The notes under the pieces are model-generated. The model saw nothing but the letters and a program-made list of their open reading frames with translations, did no database searches and had not been told where the DNA came from. The translations under genes were made by a program, and so were the position numbers. Below, one piece after another: positions 44,411 to 53,983 of a DNA stretch of 64,000 bases (position 1 is its first letter; every line of letters begins with the position of its first letter). The stretch covers positions 368,856 to 432,855 of the forward strand of contig JAIBBZ010000002.1 of NCBI GenBank assembly GCA_019694435.1, given 5' to 3'. This DNA comes from Pirellulales bacterium. Lineage in GTDB: Bacteria; Planctomycetota; Planctomycetia; Pirellulales; JAEUIK01.

Positions 44411-45559
44411 ATGCACCTGGTTCGCTACCACGCTTTCGACGCCCTCGAGCCCCTGGCCAGCGAGTGGAACGCCCTTGCGCGCGGCGTGCCCTTTCGGCGT
44501 TGGGAATGGCTGAGTCAATGGTGGTTGGCCTATGGAGTTGACCACCCTGACCGCGAACTGTACGTGATCTGCGTCTTCGATGCGGCGGGCCATTTGGCTG
44601 CCGTTGCCCCCTGGTATATCGAGGCACTGCCCGTCGAAGGACGCGTGGTGCAGTTCTTGGGCAACGAGGCGGCCTGCTCGGATTACTTGACGGTGCTGTG
44701 CGATGCGCGGCACGAAGCGCCCGTGGCGCGTGCGCTGGCCGACTGGCTCAGCACACAGCGCACCTCGCTCAGCGAATGGCTGAACGACGCGCATGCCGAC
44801 TCGTGGGACACGATCCATCTCGACGGGGTCGATGCCGAAGATCGCATCGTGCTGGCCCTTGTCGATGAACTAGCCTGCCTCGGACATCACATTCATCGCG
44901 GCCCTGGCGTGAATTGCTGGCGCCTGCCGCTCGCGCCGACGTGGGATGCATGGCTCGCCGGCCTCAGCAAGAATTCGCGACGCATGATGCGCAAGTCCCG
45001 GCAACGGCTGGCCGAAACGCCGTCGCTCGAGATGCGCACCTTGGATACCGTCGGCGACTTGCGTGCGGGTCTCGACGTGTTGATGCGCCTGCATCAAGCG
45101 CGCTGGCAGCGCCTCGGCGAGCCGGGATGCTTTGGGTCGGCGCAGTTCGCCGGATTCTTCTCGTCTGTGACCCGCAACCTGCTGGAAAGCGGCGCGGTAC
45201 GGCTGCAGTGGCTCGAGCTGCATGGCAAGCCGATCGCGGCCGACTACTTCCTGTTGGGTCAGGACGTGGCGTATCTCTACCAAGGCGGCATGCATCCCGA
45301 TTTCCTGCATTGGGAACCAGGCCGCCTGTCGCTGGTCGCCGGAATCGAATGGGCCATCGGCGCGGGCTATCGTGCGGTCGATCTGCTCCGCGGCGATGAA
45401 CCGTATAAGGCTCACTACCAGGCCTTCCCGCGGCCGAGCATGAACCATCGCGTGGTAGCGGCCAAGATGGGCGCCCAAGCGCGGCATTCGGCCTGGCGAG
45501 CCGGCGGCTGGCTCAAGGGTTGGATCAAAGACCTGTTACGGACGCCGGAGCCCACCTGA
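44411..45559 (+). CDS. CelD/BcsL-type acyltransferase, second paralogue
   Basis: The product has 382 residues from ATG 44411. Characteristic segments are GVPFRRWEWLSQWWLAYGVD, LAAVAPWYIEALPVEGRVVQ, LGNEAACSDYLTVL, LSKNSRRMMRKSRQRLAETP, LHQARWQRLGEPGCFGS and GYRAVDLLRGDEPYKAHYQA. The FLGNxxxCSDYL and DLLRGDEPYKAHW-type motifs are shared with the next gene, showing recent tandem duplication. It probably acylates or aminoacylates polysaccharide or its precursor in the cytoplasm. The next gene starts one base after its stop. Confidence 0.82.
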   Translation: MHLVRYHAFDALEPLASEWNALARGVPFRRWEWLSQWWLAYGVDHPDRELYVICVFDAAGHLAAVAPWYIEALPVEGRVVQFLGNEAACSDYLTVLCDARHEAPVARALADWLSTQRTSLSEWLNDAHADSWDTIHLDGVDAEDRIVLALVDELACLGHHIHRGPGVNCWRLPLAPTWDAWLAGLSKNSRRMMRKSRQRLAETPSLEMRTLDTVGDLRAGLDVLMRLHQARWQRLGEPGCFGSAQFAGFFSSVTRNLLESGAVRLQWLELHGKPIAADYFLLGQDVAYLYQGGMHPDFLHWEPGRLSLVAGIEWAIGAGYRAVDLLRGDEPYKAHYQAFPRPSMNHRVVAAKMGAQARHSAWRAGGWLKGWIKDLLRTPEPT

Positions 45560-45560
45560 C

Positions 45561-46868
45561 GTGTCCTCGTCGCCGACCCGGGTTACGATGAACCCCGGCG
45601 CGGAGTTCCCGGCCTTGCGGCCTGGCATTCAACATCGAGCCAAACCAGTGCTGAAGTCGTCGTTACCGCTGGAAGAAGCACCCGCCCCGGGGGCGGAAAC
45701 ACCGCCCACCGCGTCGCTGAGACTGCCGGTCGACGGCCCCTGGAAGATTGCGCTGCATCGCGACCCGGACGGCCTCGCCCCGTTCGAGCCGGCTTGGGCC
45801 GAATTGGCGGGCGACGTGCCCTTTTTGCATCCCGATTGGGCGTTGACCTGGTGGCGGCATTACCGGACCGCCGGGATGCAGTTGTTCGTGCTCACGGTGA
45901 CCGACGCGCAGGGCGCGCTCGTCGGGCTGGCGCCGTGGTACACGGCGCGCTCGCTCTGGGCCGGCAGCGAGGTCCGCTTCCTGGGCGACGGCGAGATTTG
46001 CTCCGACTACCTTTCGGTGTGCTGCCGGGCCGGCGCCGAGGCGAGCGTGGCCCGCGCGCTGGCCGATTGGTTGCATGGCGTCGGCCGCCAGCAGCACGAC
46101 GCGCTGTGCTTGTCTGGAGTGGCCGCGTACGACCACGTGATCGAGTTGTTCCTCGAGCGCTGCGCGGAGCACGGGACGATGATCGACAGGCGCCTGATGG
46201 CCAATAGCTGGCGCGCTCCGCTCGCGGCCGACTGGGAAACGTACGTCCAGGGGCTATCGCGCAGCCGGCGAGAGCGCGTGCGCCAGATTTGCCGCAAACA
46301 GCTTGACACGCCGCGCGCACGCTGGTGTCAGTCCGATTCGCCCGAAACGGCAGCCGAGGCTTGGGAGATCTTCGTCCGGCTGCATCAGCGGCGCCGAGAG
46401 AGCTTGAATGAACCCGGCTGTTTCAACTCGCCGCGCTTCGCCGCGTTCCATCGCGAGATGTTCGATCGTTGGCAGCCCTTGGGCCGGTCGCGCGTGCATT
46501 GGACCGAGCTCGACGGAGAACCGGTCGTGGTGCATTACGACCTCGTCGGCGCCGGCGGAACGGTATTCCTCTACCAGACCGGCATGGAACCGCTCCGCGC
46601 GGCAGAAGGGCCCGGGACGCTGGGCGTGATCGCGGCGCTACGATCGGCCATCCAGGCGGGCTACCGAGCGTACGACTTTTTGCGCGGCGACGAGCCGTAC
46701 AAGGCCCACTGGCGCACCGAGCCCTGCCCGATCATGGAGTATCGCATCACCCCCCCGCGAGGCCTGAGCGGCTGGCGGCGTAGCGGCCGTCTGGCCGTGG
46801 AACGTGCACGGCAATGGGCGAAAAATCGCCTGCGTCGACCGGCTGAAATCGCGAAAAATGTAACGTAA
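45561..46868 (+). CDS. CelD/BcsL-type acyltransferase, third paralogue
   Basis: The product has 435 residues from GTG 45561, just after the previous stop; ATG 45588 is an alternative start. After a proline-rich N-terminus of about 60 residues absent from its neighbour, it repeats the family motifs: VPFLHPDWALTWWRHYRTAG, FLGDGEICSDYLSV, GLSRSRRERVRQICRKQLDT, LHQRRRESLNEPGCFNSP and GYRAYDFLRGDEPYKAHWRT. It is a tandem paralogue of the gene at 44411 and more distant from that at 32948. A role in polysaccharide modification is inferred from the locus. Confidence 0.82.
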   Translation: MSSSPTRVTMNPGAEFPALRPGIQHRAKPVLKSSLPLEEAPAPGAETPPTASLRLPVDGPWKIALHRDPDGLAPFEPAWAELAGDVPFLHPDWALTWWRHYRTAGMQLFVLTVTDAQGALVGLAPWYTARSLWAGSEVRFLGDGEICSDYLSVCCRAGAEASVARALADWLHGVGRQQHDALCLSGVAAYDHVIELFLERCAEHGTMIDRRLMANSWRAPLAADWETYVQGLSRSRRERVRQICRKQLDTPRARWCQSDSPETAAEAWEIFVRLHQRRRESLNEPGCFNSPRFAAFHREMFDRWQPLGRSRVHWTELDGEPVVVHYDLVGAGGTVFLYQTGMEPLRAAEGPGTLGVIAALRSAIQAGYRAYDFLRGDEPYKAHWRTEPCPIMEYRITPPRGLSGWRRSGRLAVERARQWAKNRLRRPAEIAKNVT

Positions 46869-46963
46869 ACTCTGGGAGGTGCGTAAGGATTTCCCTGTCC
46901 GCTGGGTGGGCCAAATCAGTCCCGGTGGACCGAGTTGCGGAAATTTGAGATGGGGGTTAGCTC

Positions 46964-47833
46964 TTGTTCGGTTGGAAGCATTCCTTACTTCAGGTCTATT
47001 ACCAGGCCACGTTGCCGTATCGCCGCCGGCGTAATCGCCAGGAGGCATCGCTCGGCCGCGCGCCGCAAATGATCGTCCTGTATCACCGGATCGCCGACGA
47101 TCGGGCGAACCTGTGGACGACGACCACGTCGGCCTTTTTGCGGCAGATCGAATGGATGCGCAGCGAGTTCGAGTTCGTCACGCTGGCCGAGATTCAGCGC
47201 CGCCTGCGCGGCCGCGGGAGCGAACGCCCCGCCGTGCATATCACGTTTGACGACGGGTATGCCGTCAATTGCGAGCAGGCCCTGCCGCTCTTGGTGCGCG
47301 AGCAAATTCCCTGCACCTATTTCGTCACGGCCGAACCGGTCCTCAAGGGAGTGCCCTTCACGCACGACCTGGTCATGGGCCATCGCTTCGCGCCGAACAC
47401 CATGGAGCAATTGCAGGCGATGGCCGCGGCCGGGATCGAGATCGGGCACCACACCCGCTCGCATCCAGACATGGGTCGCGTCAGCGACGCCGCGCAGCTG
47501 TTCGACGAAATCGTCGCCTCGCGCGATGAGCTGCAACAAGCGCTCGGCTACCCGATTCGCTATTTCGCCTTTCCCTTCGGCCAGCATCACCGCTTGTCGC
47601 CGGCCGCGTTCCGGCTGGCCTACGAGGCCGGCTATGAGGCCGTGGTCTCGGCTTACGGTGGCTACAACGTGCTGGGAGACGACGCCTTCCACCTGCAGCG
47701 AATTCCGGTCGACGACAGCCTGTTGCGGCTGAAGAACTGGCTGACCGTCGATCCGCGCAAACAGCGGACCACGCGCCGCTTCTACTACGGCGGCGTGCAG
47801 CGTCCGGGCCACGTGGAGGCCGCGCTGTCGTGA
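46964..47833 (+). CDS. NodB-family polysaccharide deacetylase
   Basis: The product has 289 residues if TTG 46964 is used, with GGGGG about nine bases upstream; the conserved domain only begins near MIVLYHRIAD, so a later start is possible. NodB motifs are HITFDDGYAVN (D96, D97), IGHHTRSHPDMG (metal histidines at about 163 and 167) and YFAFPFGQHHRLSP. It would remove N-acetyl groups from a polysaccharide or its lipid-linked precursor. No signal peptide is seen. The stop overlaps the GTG start of the flippase by four bases. Confidence 0.86.
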   Translation: MFGWKHSLLQVYYQATLPYRRRRNRQEASLGRAPQMIVLYHRIADDRANLWTTTTSAFLRQIEWMRSEFEFVTLAEIQRRLRGRGSERPAVHITFDDGYAVNCEQALPLLVREQIPCTYFVTAEPVLKGVPFTHDLVMGHRFAPNTMEQLQAMAAAGIEIGHHTRSHPDMGRVSDAAQLFDEIVASRDELQQALGYPIRYFAFPFGQHHRLSPAAFRLAYEAGYEAVVSAYGGYNVLGDDAFHLQRIPVDDSLLRLKNWLTVDPRKQRTTRRFYYGGVQRPGHVEAALS

Positions 47834-49374
47834 CCGCCGCCGCCGTCGAACCCTGCGAGGTCTCGCTGCGCGCCGACGAGCGGGCTCAGCCCGAACTGGG
47901 GCTGCGCGTCGACTCGCTGGCCGACAGCGTCGCGCTGCTGCTGGTGTTGACGGTCGTCCAGCGGATGATCGGCTTTGCCCGCGGCATGCTGTTCTGCCGC
48001 TGGCTGAGCGAAGACCAACTCGGGCAATGGGACGTGGTGCTCGCGTTCCTGGATCTGGCGGCGCCGCTGGTCGTCTTGGGGTTGCCCGGTTCTTTCGGTC
48101 GCTACGTCGAGTATTTCCGCCACCGCGGGCAATTACGGCCCTTTTTGGCGCGGACTTCGTTGACCTCGCTGGCTTTGCTGGTCGTGGCCGTGCTGACGAT
48201 CGTCGCGCTGCCGGGCGGATTTTCCCAATTGTTGTTCGGTACCGCTGATCGCACTGGGATTGTGACGCTGGTCGGCTGTTGTCTGGCCACGGTGATCGTG
48301 CACAACTTCATCTGCGAGCTCTACGCGGGCCTGCGGATGTTTCGCATCGTCACGCTGTTGCAGTTCGGGCACGGCCTGATCTTCGCCTCGGTGAGCCTGT
48401 CGCTGATCGCGCTGTGGCGCGATGTGGCCGCCAGCGTGGTGCTGGGCTATACCGCGGCGGGTGGTTGCTGCGCGGCAATCGCGCTCTTGGGATTGCGCAA
48501 AGTCTGGCGCAGCCTGCCGCAGCCCGTCGAACTGGTGCCGCATGCCAGTTTCTGGGCCAAGCTGGTTCCGTATGCGGCGTGGATCTGGGTCGCCAACTGG
48601 TTCACGAACCTGTTCGTGATCGCCGACCGTTACATGCTCGTGCACTTCAGCGGTTTGGATGCCGAGACGTCGCTGCAGTTGGTCGGCCAATACCACAGCT
48701 CGCGCATACTGCCGCTGCTGCTGGCGTCCATCGCCACGATGCTGGCGACGATGATCCTGCCGCACCTGAGCCACGACTGGGAAGCCGGACGCCGCGAGGC
48801 GGTCGATGCCCGCATGCGGCTGGTGCTCAAGTTCTCGGGCCTGGGTATGCTCCTGGGCGGTTTGGTCCTGCAGTTGACCGCGCCGTGGTTTTTCACCTTC
48901 TTCAAAGGCAAGTTCACCGGCGGCCTGGCCGTGCTCGACTGGACGACGATCTATTGCATCTGGTACGGCCTGCTCACCATCGCGCAGGCCTACTTGTGGT
49001 GCGCTGAGAAAGCCTGGCAAGGCAGCATCGCCTTGGCCCTGGGCCTGGCCGCGAATGTGATGCTCAACTATGCGTTGTTGCCGATCCTGGGCCTGCAGGG
49101 CGTCGTCTATGCGACGGCCGCGGGCAACGCGATCGCCTTGGTCCTGATTTACAGCTTCATGGGCCGCCTCGGCTTGAAGTTCGATCTGGGTGTCTGGCTG
49201 ATCTCGGCGGCGCCGGTCGCCCTGGGTTTTGGCCCTTGGGTGTCGCTGGCAGCCGCCTGCATCTTGACGGGCGCTTTGGCAGGCACGCGCTGGCTGCTCG
49301 ATCCGGCCGAGCGCGAAGTGCTGTCGGCCGTGGTGCACAAGTACGCGGCCCGTTTCCGGCCGGCCGCCGTCTAG
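47830..49374 (+). CDS. Wzx-type polysaccharide flippase
   Basis: This 514-residue MOP-superfamily protein has about fourteen membrane segments and starts at GTG 47830 (GTGA overlap with the deacetylase). Typical features are ALLLVLTVVQRMIGFARGML at the first helix, LAAPLVVLGLPGSFGRYVEY, WVANWFTNLFVIADRYMLVH near the seventh helix, and GLAANVMLNYALLPILGLQG near the eleventh. It would move undecaprenyl-linked repeat units across the inner membrane for the Wzy polymerase. It precedes a GT4 gene by 18 bases. Confidence 0.88.
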   Translation: MTAAAVEPCEVSLRADERAQPELGLRVDSLADSVALLLVLTVVQRMIGFARGMLFCRWLSEDQLGQWDVVLAFLDLAAPLVVLGLPGSFGRYVEYFRHRGQLRPFLARTSLTSLALLVVAVLTIVALPGGFSQLLFGTADRTGIVTLVGCCLATVIVHNFICELYAGLRMFRIVTLLQFGHGLIFASVSLSLIALWRDVAASVVLGYTAAGGCCAAIALLGLRKVWRSLPQPVELVPHASFWAKLVPYAAWIWVANWFTNLFVIADRYMLVHFSGLDAETSLQLVGQYHSSRILPLLLASIATMLATMILPHLSHDWEAGRREAVDARMRLVLKFSGLGMLLGGLVLQLTAPWFFTFFKGKFTGGLAVLDWTTIYCIWYGLLTIAQAYLWCAEKAWQGSIALALGLAANVMLNYALLPILGLQGVVYATAAGNAIALVLIYSFMGRLGLKFDLGVWLISAAPVALGFGPWVSLAAACILTGALAGTRWLLDPAEREVLSAVVHKYAARFRPAAV

Positions 49375-49392
49375 GAGCCCCCGAGGCCGCAC

Positions 49393-50619
49393 ATGGCCCA
49401 GCAATTCGCAAGCTCCGGTGACGACCAGCGACTGCGCGTCGTCTTCGTCAATACGCACCTGTCCGTCGGCGGCGCCGAGACGCTGCTCTGCAGCCTGATC
49501 CGGCGCATGGACCGCGAACGGTTCACGCCTGAGCTGTGTTGTCTCAAGCACCTCGGGCCGCTCGGCGAGCAACTCGCGCAAGAAGTCTTCGCCGAGCACG
49601 GCTTGCTGCGTCATAAAGCCGACGTGGGCGTGATCGGCCGCCTGGCCCAACGCTGGCGCAAGCGCGGCGTGGCCGCGGTCGTCACAGTGGGCACCGGCGG
49701 CGACAAAATGTTCTGGGGCCGCCTGGCCGCGTGGCGCGCGGGCGTCCCCGTCGTGTTGTCGGCCTTGCATTCGACGGGTTTGCCCGACCGTGTCGAGCCC
49801 ACGAATCGTCTGCTGGCGCGTTGGACCGACGGCTTCATCGCCGTGGCCGAGGCGCACGCACGCTATATCACCGCGGCCGAAGGCTGCCCCGCCGACAAGG
49901 TCTTTGTCGTGCCCAATGGCGTCGACGTCGAACGCTTTGCACCCCGCGCACCCCGGCCCGGGCTGCGCGGCGAATTGGGCCTCGGCGCGGTTGCGCCCGT
50001 GGCGTCGATCGTCGCAGCATTGCGTCCGGAAAAACAGCACGAGCTGTTTCTTCGGGCAGCGGCCGGCGTGCTGTCGCGCGTGCCCGCGGCACGGTTCCTG
50101 ATCATCGGCGATGGGCCGCGCCGTGCGGAGCTCGAACAGCTCGCCGCGGAGTTGCGGCTGGGCGATGCCGTGCAATTCCTCGGCGTCCGCAGCGACGTGG
50201 CGGACCTGTTGTCGATCACGGACGTCGTGTGCCTGACCTCGAAGATGGAGGCGAACCCCGTTTCGCTGCTCGAGGCCATGGCTTGTGAAAAACCGATCGT
50301 GGCCACGGCCGTCGGATCGATTCCGGAGATGGTGCTCGACGGCGAGTGCGGCTTCCTCGTGCCGCCCGGCGACGTGGAAACGCTCGCCGCGCGAATGAGT
50401 GATCTGATGAGCGATCCGGCGCGCGCAGCGGCCTTGGGGCGTCGCGGCCGGCAGGAAGTCATCTCCCGCGCCTCGTTGGACAGCATGGTCAGCGGGTACC
50501 AGGACCTGATCGAACGCATCTATCGCCAGAAACGCGGCGGTCTGCCGCACGGCCGTCGCAGCGTGGCCGCCGTCGAATCGCCGGCACACGACCGCCTTGA
50601 ATTGTCGTCGCGACGCTAG
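49393..50619 (+). CDS. GT4 glycosyltransferase
   Basis: The product has 408 residues from ATG 49393. The GT-B N-domain begins VVFVNTHLSVGGAETLLCSL; the donor-binding domain has VPNGVDVERFAPRAPRPGLR, VASIVAALRPEKQHELFLRA, FLIIGDGPRRAELEQLAAEL and the E-x7-E motif in SKMEANPVSLLEAMACEKP. It acts in the cytoplasm in assembly of the repeat unit. It is the last gene of the plus-strand deacetylase-flippase-GT4 run, and about 100 bases separate it from the cytochrome gene. Confidence 0.9.
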   Translation: MAQQFASSGDDQRLRVVFVNTHLSVGGAETLLCSLIRRMDRERFTPELCCLKHLGPLGEQLAQEVFAEHGLLRHKADVGVIGRLAQRWRKRGVAAVVTVGTGGDKMFWGRLAAWRAGVPVVLSALHSTGLPDRVEPTNRLLARWTDGFIAVAEAHARYITAAEGCPADKVFVVPNGVDVERFAPRAPRPGLRGELGLGAVAPVASIVAALRPEKQHELFLRAAAGVLSRVPAARFLIIGDGPRRAELEQLAAELRLGDAVQFLGVRSDVADLLSITDVVCLTSKMEANPVSLLEAMACEKPIVATAVGSIPEMVLDGECGFLVPPGDVETLAARMSDLMSDPARAAALGRRGRQEVISRASLDSMVSGYQDLIERIYRQKRGGLPHGRRSVAAVESPAHDRLELSSRR

Positions 50620-50723
50620 CTCGCGTGCTCGGTTGTATCCGGCGCGGCGTTATACTCACGTGCCGAGCGGCGCCTGTTCGGCGCCGCGCTTCGCGAGTTC
50701 TCGCGTGGTCGGAGACCTGGCCG

Positions 50724-52112
50724 ATGTCATGGGGTCGAAGTGCCGTACTACTGGCGATTGCGGGCGCCCGGTGCGCTCTGGGCGGCGCAGCTCTTGCGGC
50801 GGAGAGCACTCCGAGCCCGCCTGCAAGCCTGACGCCGGCCGAGCGTGGTTATTGGCTGTTGTTGCACAAGCCGTATAACCCTGCCGACATCTCGGTGGAC
50901 GACTTTGCCCAGATCTGGGAAGTCTGGCCCGAGCCGTTGCGTGCTCAAGCCGCCGGGGCGTCCTCCGCCGAGCGACGCAAGCTGGCCTTCACGCGCTACG
51001 GACTCATCCCACGTCCCGACGATCCCGAGGGGCTCCCGCTCGGTTACGTGCAGACGGCCGATGGCGGCCTGGCCATCAATTGCCTGGCCTGCCACGGCGG
51101 CAAGGTCGAGGGCCGGCCGCAGCCTGCTGTGGGCAATTCACACTTTGCGTTTCAGACCTTGGCTCAGGACTTGTTGCGGTTTCGCCAGAGCCGCGGCCAG
51201 TCGCTCGGGCCCGAGGCGATGATGGCCGTGGCGTTTCCGCTGGGGCGTACCAACGGCACGACCAACGCGCAGACGTTCAGCGTCGCCCTGTTGGCGATGC
51301 GCGACGCGAACCTGGAGCTGCTCGAACGGCCGCGCTCGATCCGGCTGGAGCACTACGATCTCGACGCCCCGCCGCTCTGGAACACCCGGCACAAGCGCCA
51401 TTTGTATATCGACGGCTACGTGCCCAAGACGCATCGCGTGATCATGCAGTTCACGCTGACCGCGGCCAACTCGGGCGCCGAAGTCCGATCCTGGGACAAT
51501 GATTTTCGCGACGTCCTGGCCTGGATCGAGTCGCTCGAACCGCCCCCCTACCCCGGTGCGATCGATCGGGCACTCGCCGCGCGCGGCGAGACGGCGTTCA
51601 ATCGGACATGTGCCGAGTGCCACGGGCACTACGGCGCCCAGCCGGACTATCCTGAGAAGCGCGTGCCGATCGACGTGGTGGGCACCGACGCGAAGCGGCT
51701 GACCGGCATGCCGGCCGAGCATCGCCGGTTCTTCGAACAAAGCTGGTTTAACGAGGACGGCAACTTACGGGTCGAAGCAGAACCAGACGGCTACGTCGCG
51801 CCACCGCTCTACGGTATCTGGGCCTCGGCGCCGTATTTTCACAACGGCTCGGTGCCCACCTTGTGGCATGTGCTGCATCCCGAGGCGCGCCCGCAGCTTT
51901 GGCGGCGGACCGAAGATGGCTACGACCACGATCGTCTGGGCCTCGAGGTGACGACGTTCGACGAGATTCCGCGGGCCGACCGTCGGGGCGATGCGCGCCG
52001 CACCTATTTCGACGCGGCGCTGCCCGGCAAGAGCGCCGCGGGCCATAACTTTCCCGATGAATTGTCGCCCGAAGAGCAGACGGCGGTGTTCGAGTATCTC
52101 AAGACACTCTGA
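50724..52112 (+). CDS. exported di-haem c-type cytochrome
   Basis: The product has 462 residues from ATG 50724, with GGAGA eight bases upstream; the frame opens 33 codons earlier. A signal peptide (about 1-26, ending ALAAE) is followed by two haem motifs: CLACH (C120, C123, H124) and CAECH (C296, C299, H300). A later segment YVAPPLYGIWASAPYFHNGS, with candidate axial ligands, is shared with di-haem peroxidase-like and planctomycete cytochrome proteins. The central region has no recognised catalytic domain. It may pass electrons in the periplasm. It is convergent with the aldehyde dehydrogenase. Confidence 0.83.
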   Translation: MSWGRSAVLLAIAGARCALGGAALAAESTPSPPASLTPAERGYWLLLHKPYNPADISVDDFAQIWEVWPEPLRAQAAGASSAERRKLAFTRYGLIPRPDDPEGLPLGYVQTADGGLAINCLACHGGKVEGRPQPAVGNSHFAFQTLAQDLLRFRQSRGQSLGPEAMMAVAFPLGRTNGTTNAQTFSVALLAMRDANLELLERPRSIRLEHYDLDAPPLWNTRHKRHLYIDGYVPKTHRVIMQFTLTAANSGAEVRSWDNDFRDVLAWIESLEPPPYPGAIDRALAARGETAFNRTCAECHGHYGAQPDYPEKRVPIDVVGTDAKRLTGMPAEHRRFFEQSWFNEDGNLRVEAEPDGYVAPPLYGIWASAPYFHNGSVPTLWHVLHPEARPQLWRRTEDGYDHDRLGLEVTTFDEIPRADRRGDARRTYFDAALPGKSAAGHNFPDELSPEEQTAVFEYLKTL

Positions 52113-52232
52113 GCGCGCATGGCGTATACGCGGGAGCGGTCGCCGAGTGCCGCGGCTGTTCACGACGAGCGCGAACTCACACTGCATGCTGGATGAGGTT
52201 GCTGCCCGCGGCGATCGCGGTGGGAAGCCGGC

Positions 52233-53810
52233 TTAGAGGTTTCCTTGCGTCCACGCGCCGTCGATCAATCGCCACATCCGGCCGTTGGGGTTCGCGTTGC
52301 GCAAGGCTGCCGGCAATCGGTGCTCGCGCACGTTGTCGTAGCTTGCCAAGGCCGCGAATCGCCGCAGCGACGCGGGGATGCCCACGGACGTAAAGCCCGG
52401 GTGCCCCGTGGCGGGGAACGGTCCACCGTGGTTCATCGCAGGCGAAACGGCCACGCCAGTCGGCATCTTGTCGTTCAACAACCGTCCCACGCGCCGCTGC
52501 AGCAGCGGCGCGAGCCGGTCGTACAACGCTTCGTCGCGGCCGTCGCGGGCGCTGTAAACACAACCGGTCAGGTTGCCCTCGAGCGCGCGCAGGCAAGTCG
52601 CTGCTTGTTCGACGTCGCGAGCCACGACGACAAGCGATGCATTGCCGAAGGCCTCGGCTTGCAGCGCCTCGCCGGCCTGCAGGAACTGCTCGCCGGTCAC
52701 GCGCAGCAGCGTGTTGGCAAAGCTATATCCGCGGCCACCCGAGGGCGTGCCGCCGACCACGAGTTGGGCGCCCCCGGTGCGCAGCGCCGCGATCGCCTGG
52801 GCCAGCGCATGTTCGACCTGCGCCGTCAGCAGGGTGCTCACCGGAGCGGTCCGAAACGCCTCGGCGGATGCCGTGATGAAGGCCTCGGCCTCGGGCCCCG
52901 CGACAAGCAACACCAGTCCCGGATTGGTACAGAACTGGCCCGCCGCCATCAGGCAGCTCGCGGCAAATTCGCTGGCGATTTCACCCCCCCGCTCCGTCAA
53001 GGCGCCGGGCAGGATGACGACGGGGTTGATGCTCGACATTTCCAGGTAGATCGGTTTGCCGGCGGCGTCGGCGGCAGCCTTGAGCCGCAGCCCGCCCTGC
53101 CGGCTGCCGGTGAACCCGGTCGCGCCCAGCCGCGGGTCGGCCACGAGGCGCAGTCCGTCGGCCGGCTCGAAATGGTAGAGCATCTGGACTGAGCCGGCCG
53201 GAAGTCCGGCGGCGTCGGCGGCCGCGTGGGCCTCTTCGGCCAGCAGGCGCGTCGTGCCGGGATGCGCAGGGTGCGCCTTGGCGATCACCGGGTTGCCGGC
53301 CGCCAGGGCCGCGGCAAAATCGCCCCCCGCCACGCCGTTGAAGGCCAGCGGAAAATTATTGGGCCCGAACACCGCCACGGGACCAAGCGACCGGTAGCAC
53401 GAGCGCAAATTTGCCTTGGAATCGATCGTCGCCTGGCGCCAGGACCCCTCGCGCGCGGCCGCAGCGGCCTGGCGCAATTGGCCGGTTGTCCGTGGCAATT
53501 CGACCTCGGCCAGGCGCGGTCGGATGGCCAGTGCCGTTTCCTGATGAGCCAGGGAGACGATCTCTTCGCTGCGCTTTTCGATCCGCTCGGCATATTGCTC
53601 GAGCATTGCGGCGACGCGTTGGCCGTCGTCGGTGGCCAGTTGCTCGGCGGCCCGGGCAGCGGCATCGAGCGCCGCGTCGAGGTCGGCCCAGGTGCTCGTG
53701 GGATACTCTGCCGGCAATCGCTCTCGGTTAGCCGGGTTCTCGGCCGTGAAGCTTCCGCAGGCTTGAGCGGCTTGCCAGCGTCCTGCGACCAGGATGGGTA
53801 CGAACGACAT
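52233..53810 (-). CDS. 2-oxoglutarate-semialdehyde-type aldehyde dehydrogenase
   Basis: The product has 525 residues from ATG 53810; the open frame upstream to 54023 is not conserved. Catalytic residues are N152 (FGPNNFPLAFN), E257 (YLEMSSINPVV) and C294 (GQFCTNPG). The motif EMSSINPV in place of the usual ELGGKN marks the group containing alpha-ketoglutaric-semialdehyde dehydrogenases, which act at the end of oxidative pentose, galactarate or hydroxyproline breakdown with NAD(P). No other gene of those pathways is adjacent, so the substrate remains inferred. It is divergent from plsC. Confidence 0.87.
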   Translation of the reverse strand: MSFVPILVAGRWQAAQACGSFTAENPANRERLPAEYPTSTWADLDAALDAAARAAEQLATDDGQRVAAMLEQYAERIEKRSEEIVSLAHQETALAIRPRLAEVELPRTTGQLRQAAAAAREGSWRQATIDSKANLRSCYRSLGPVAVFGPNNFPLAFNGVAGGDFAAALAAGNPVIAKAHPAHPGTTRLLAEEAHAAADAAGLPAGSVQMLYHFEPADGLRLVADPRLGATGFTGSRQGGLRLKAAADAAGKPIYLEMSSINPVVILPGALTERGGEIASEFAASCLMAAGQFCTNPGLVLLVAGPEAEAFITASAEAFRTAPVSTLLTAQVEHALAQAIAALRTGGAQLVVGGTPSGGRGYSFANTLLRVTGEQFLQAGEALQAEAFGNASLVVVARDVEQAATCLRALEGNLTGCVYSARDGRDEALYDRLAPLLQRRVGRLLNDKMPTGVAVSPAMNHGGPFPATGHPGFTSVGIPASLRRFAALASYDNVREHRLPAALRNANPNGRMWRLIDGAWTQGNL

Positions 53811-53983
53811 CGGTAATTCCGCGTAGGAAAGAAGGCTAAATGAACTCGTGCGCCGAAGGTTATAGCGCGCCCGCTCGCCGGCCTGCAATTCGCGCGGCGC
53901 GGACCTGTGCTGCGTCCGCCGCATCAGACCTAGTCGAGCCCCCGCGGGGGGGCTACGATCGATTGCCAAAGGAGCACCGCAGC

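Noticed and set aside
48133..50589. 818-codon minus-strand frame
   Set aside because: Antisense to the flippase and GT4 genes, both with clear family motifs. It is a product of high GC content.
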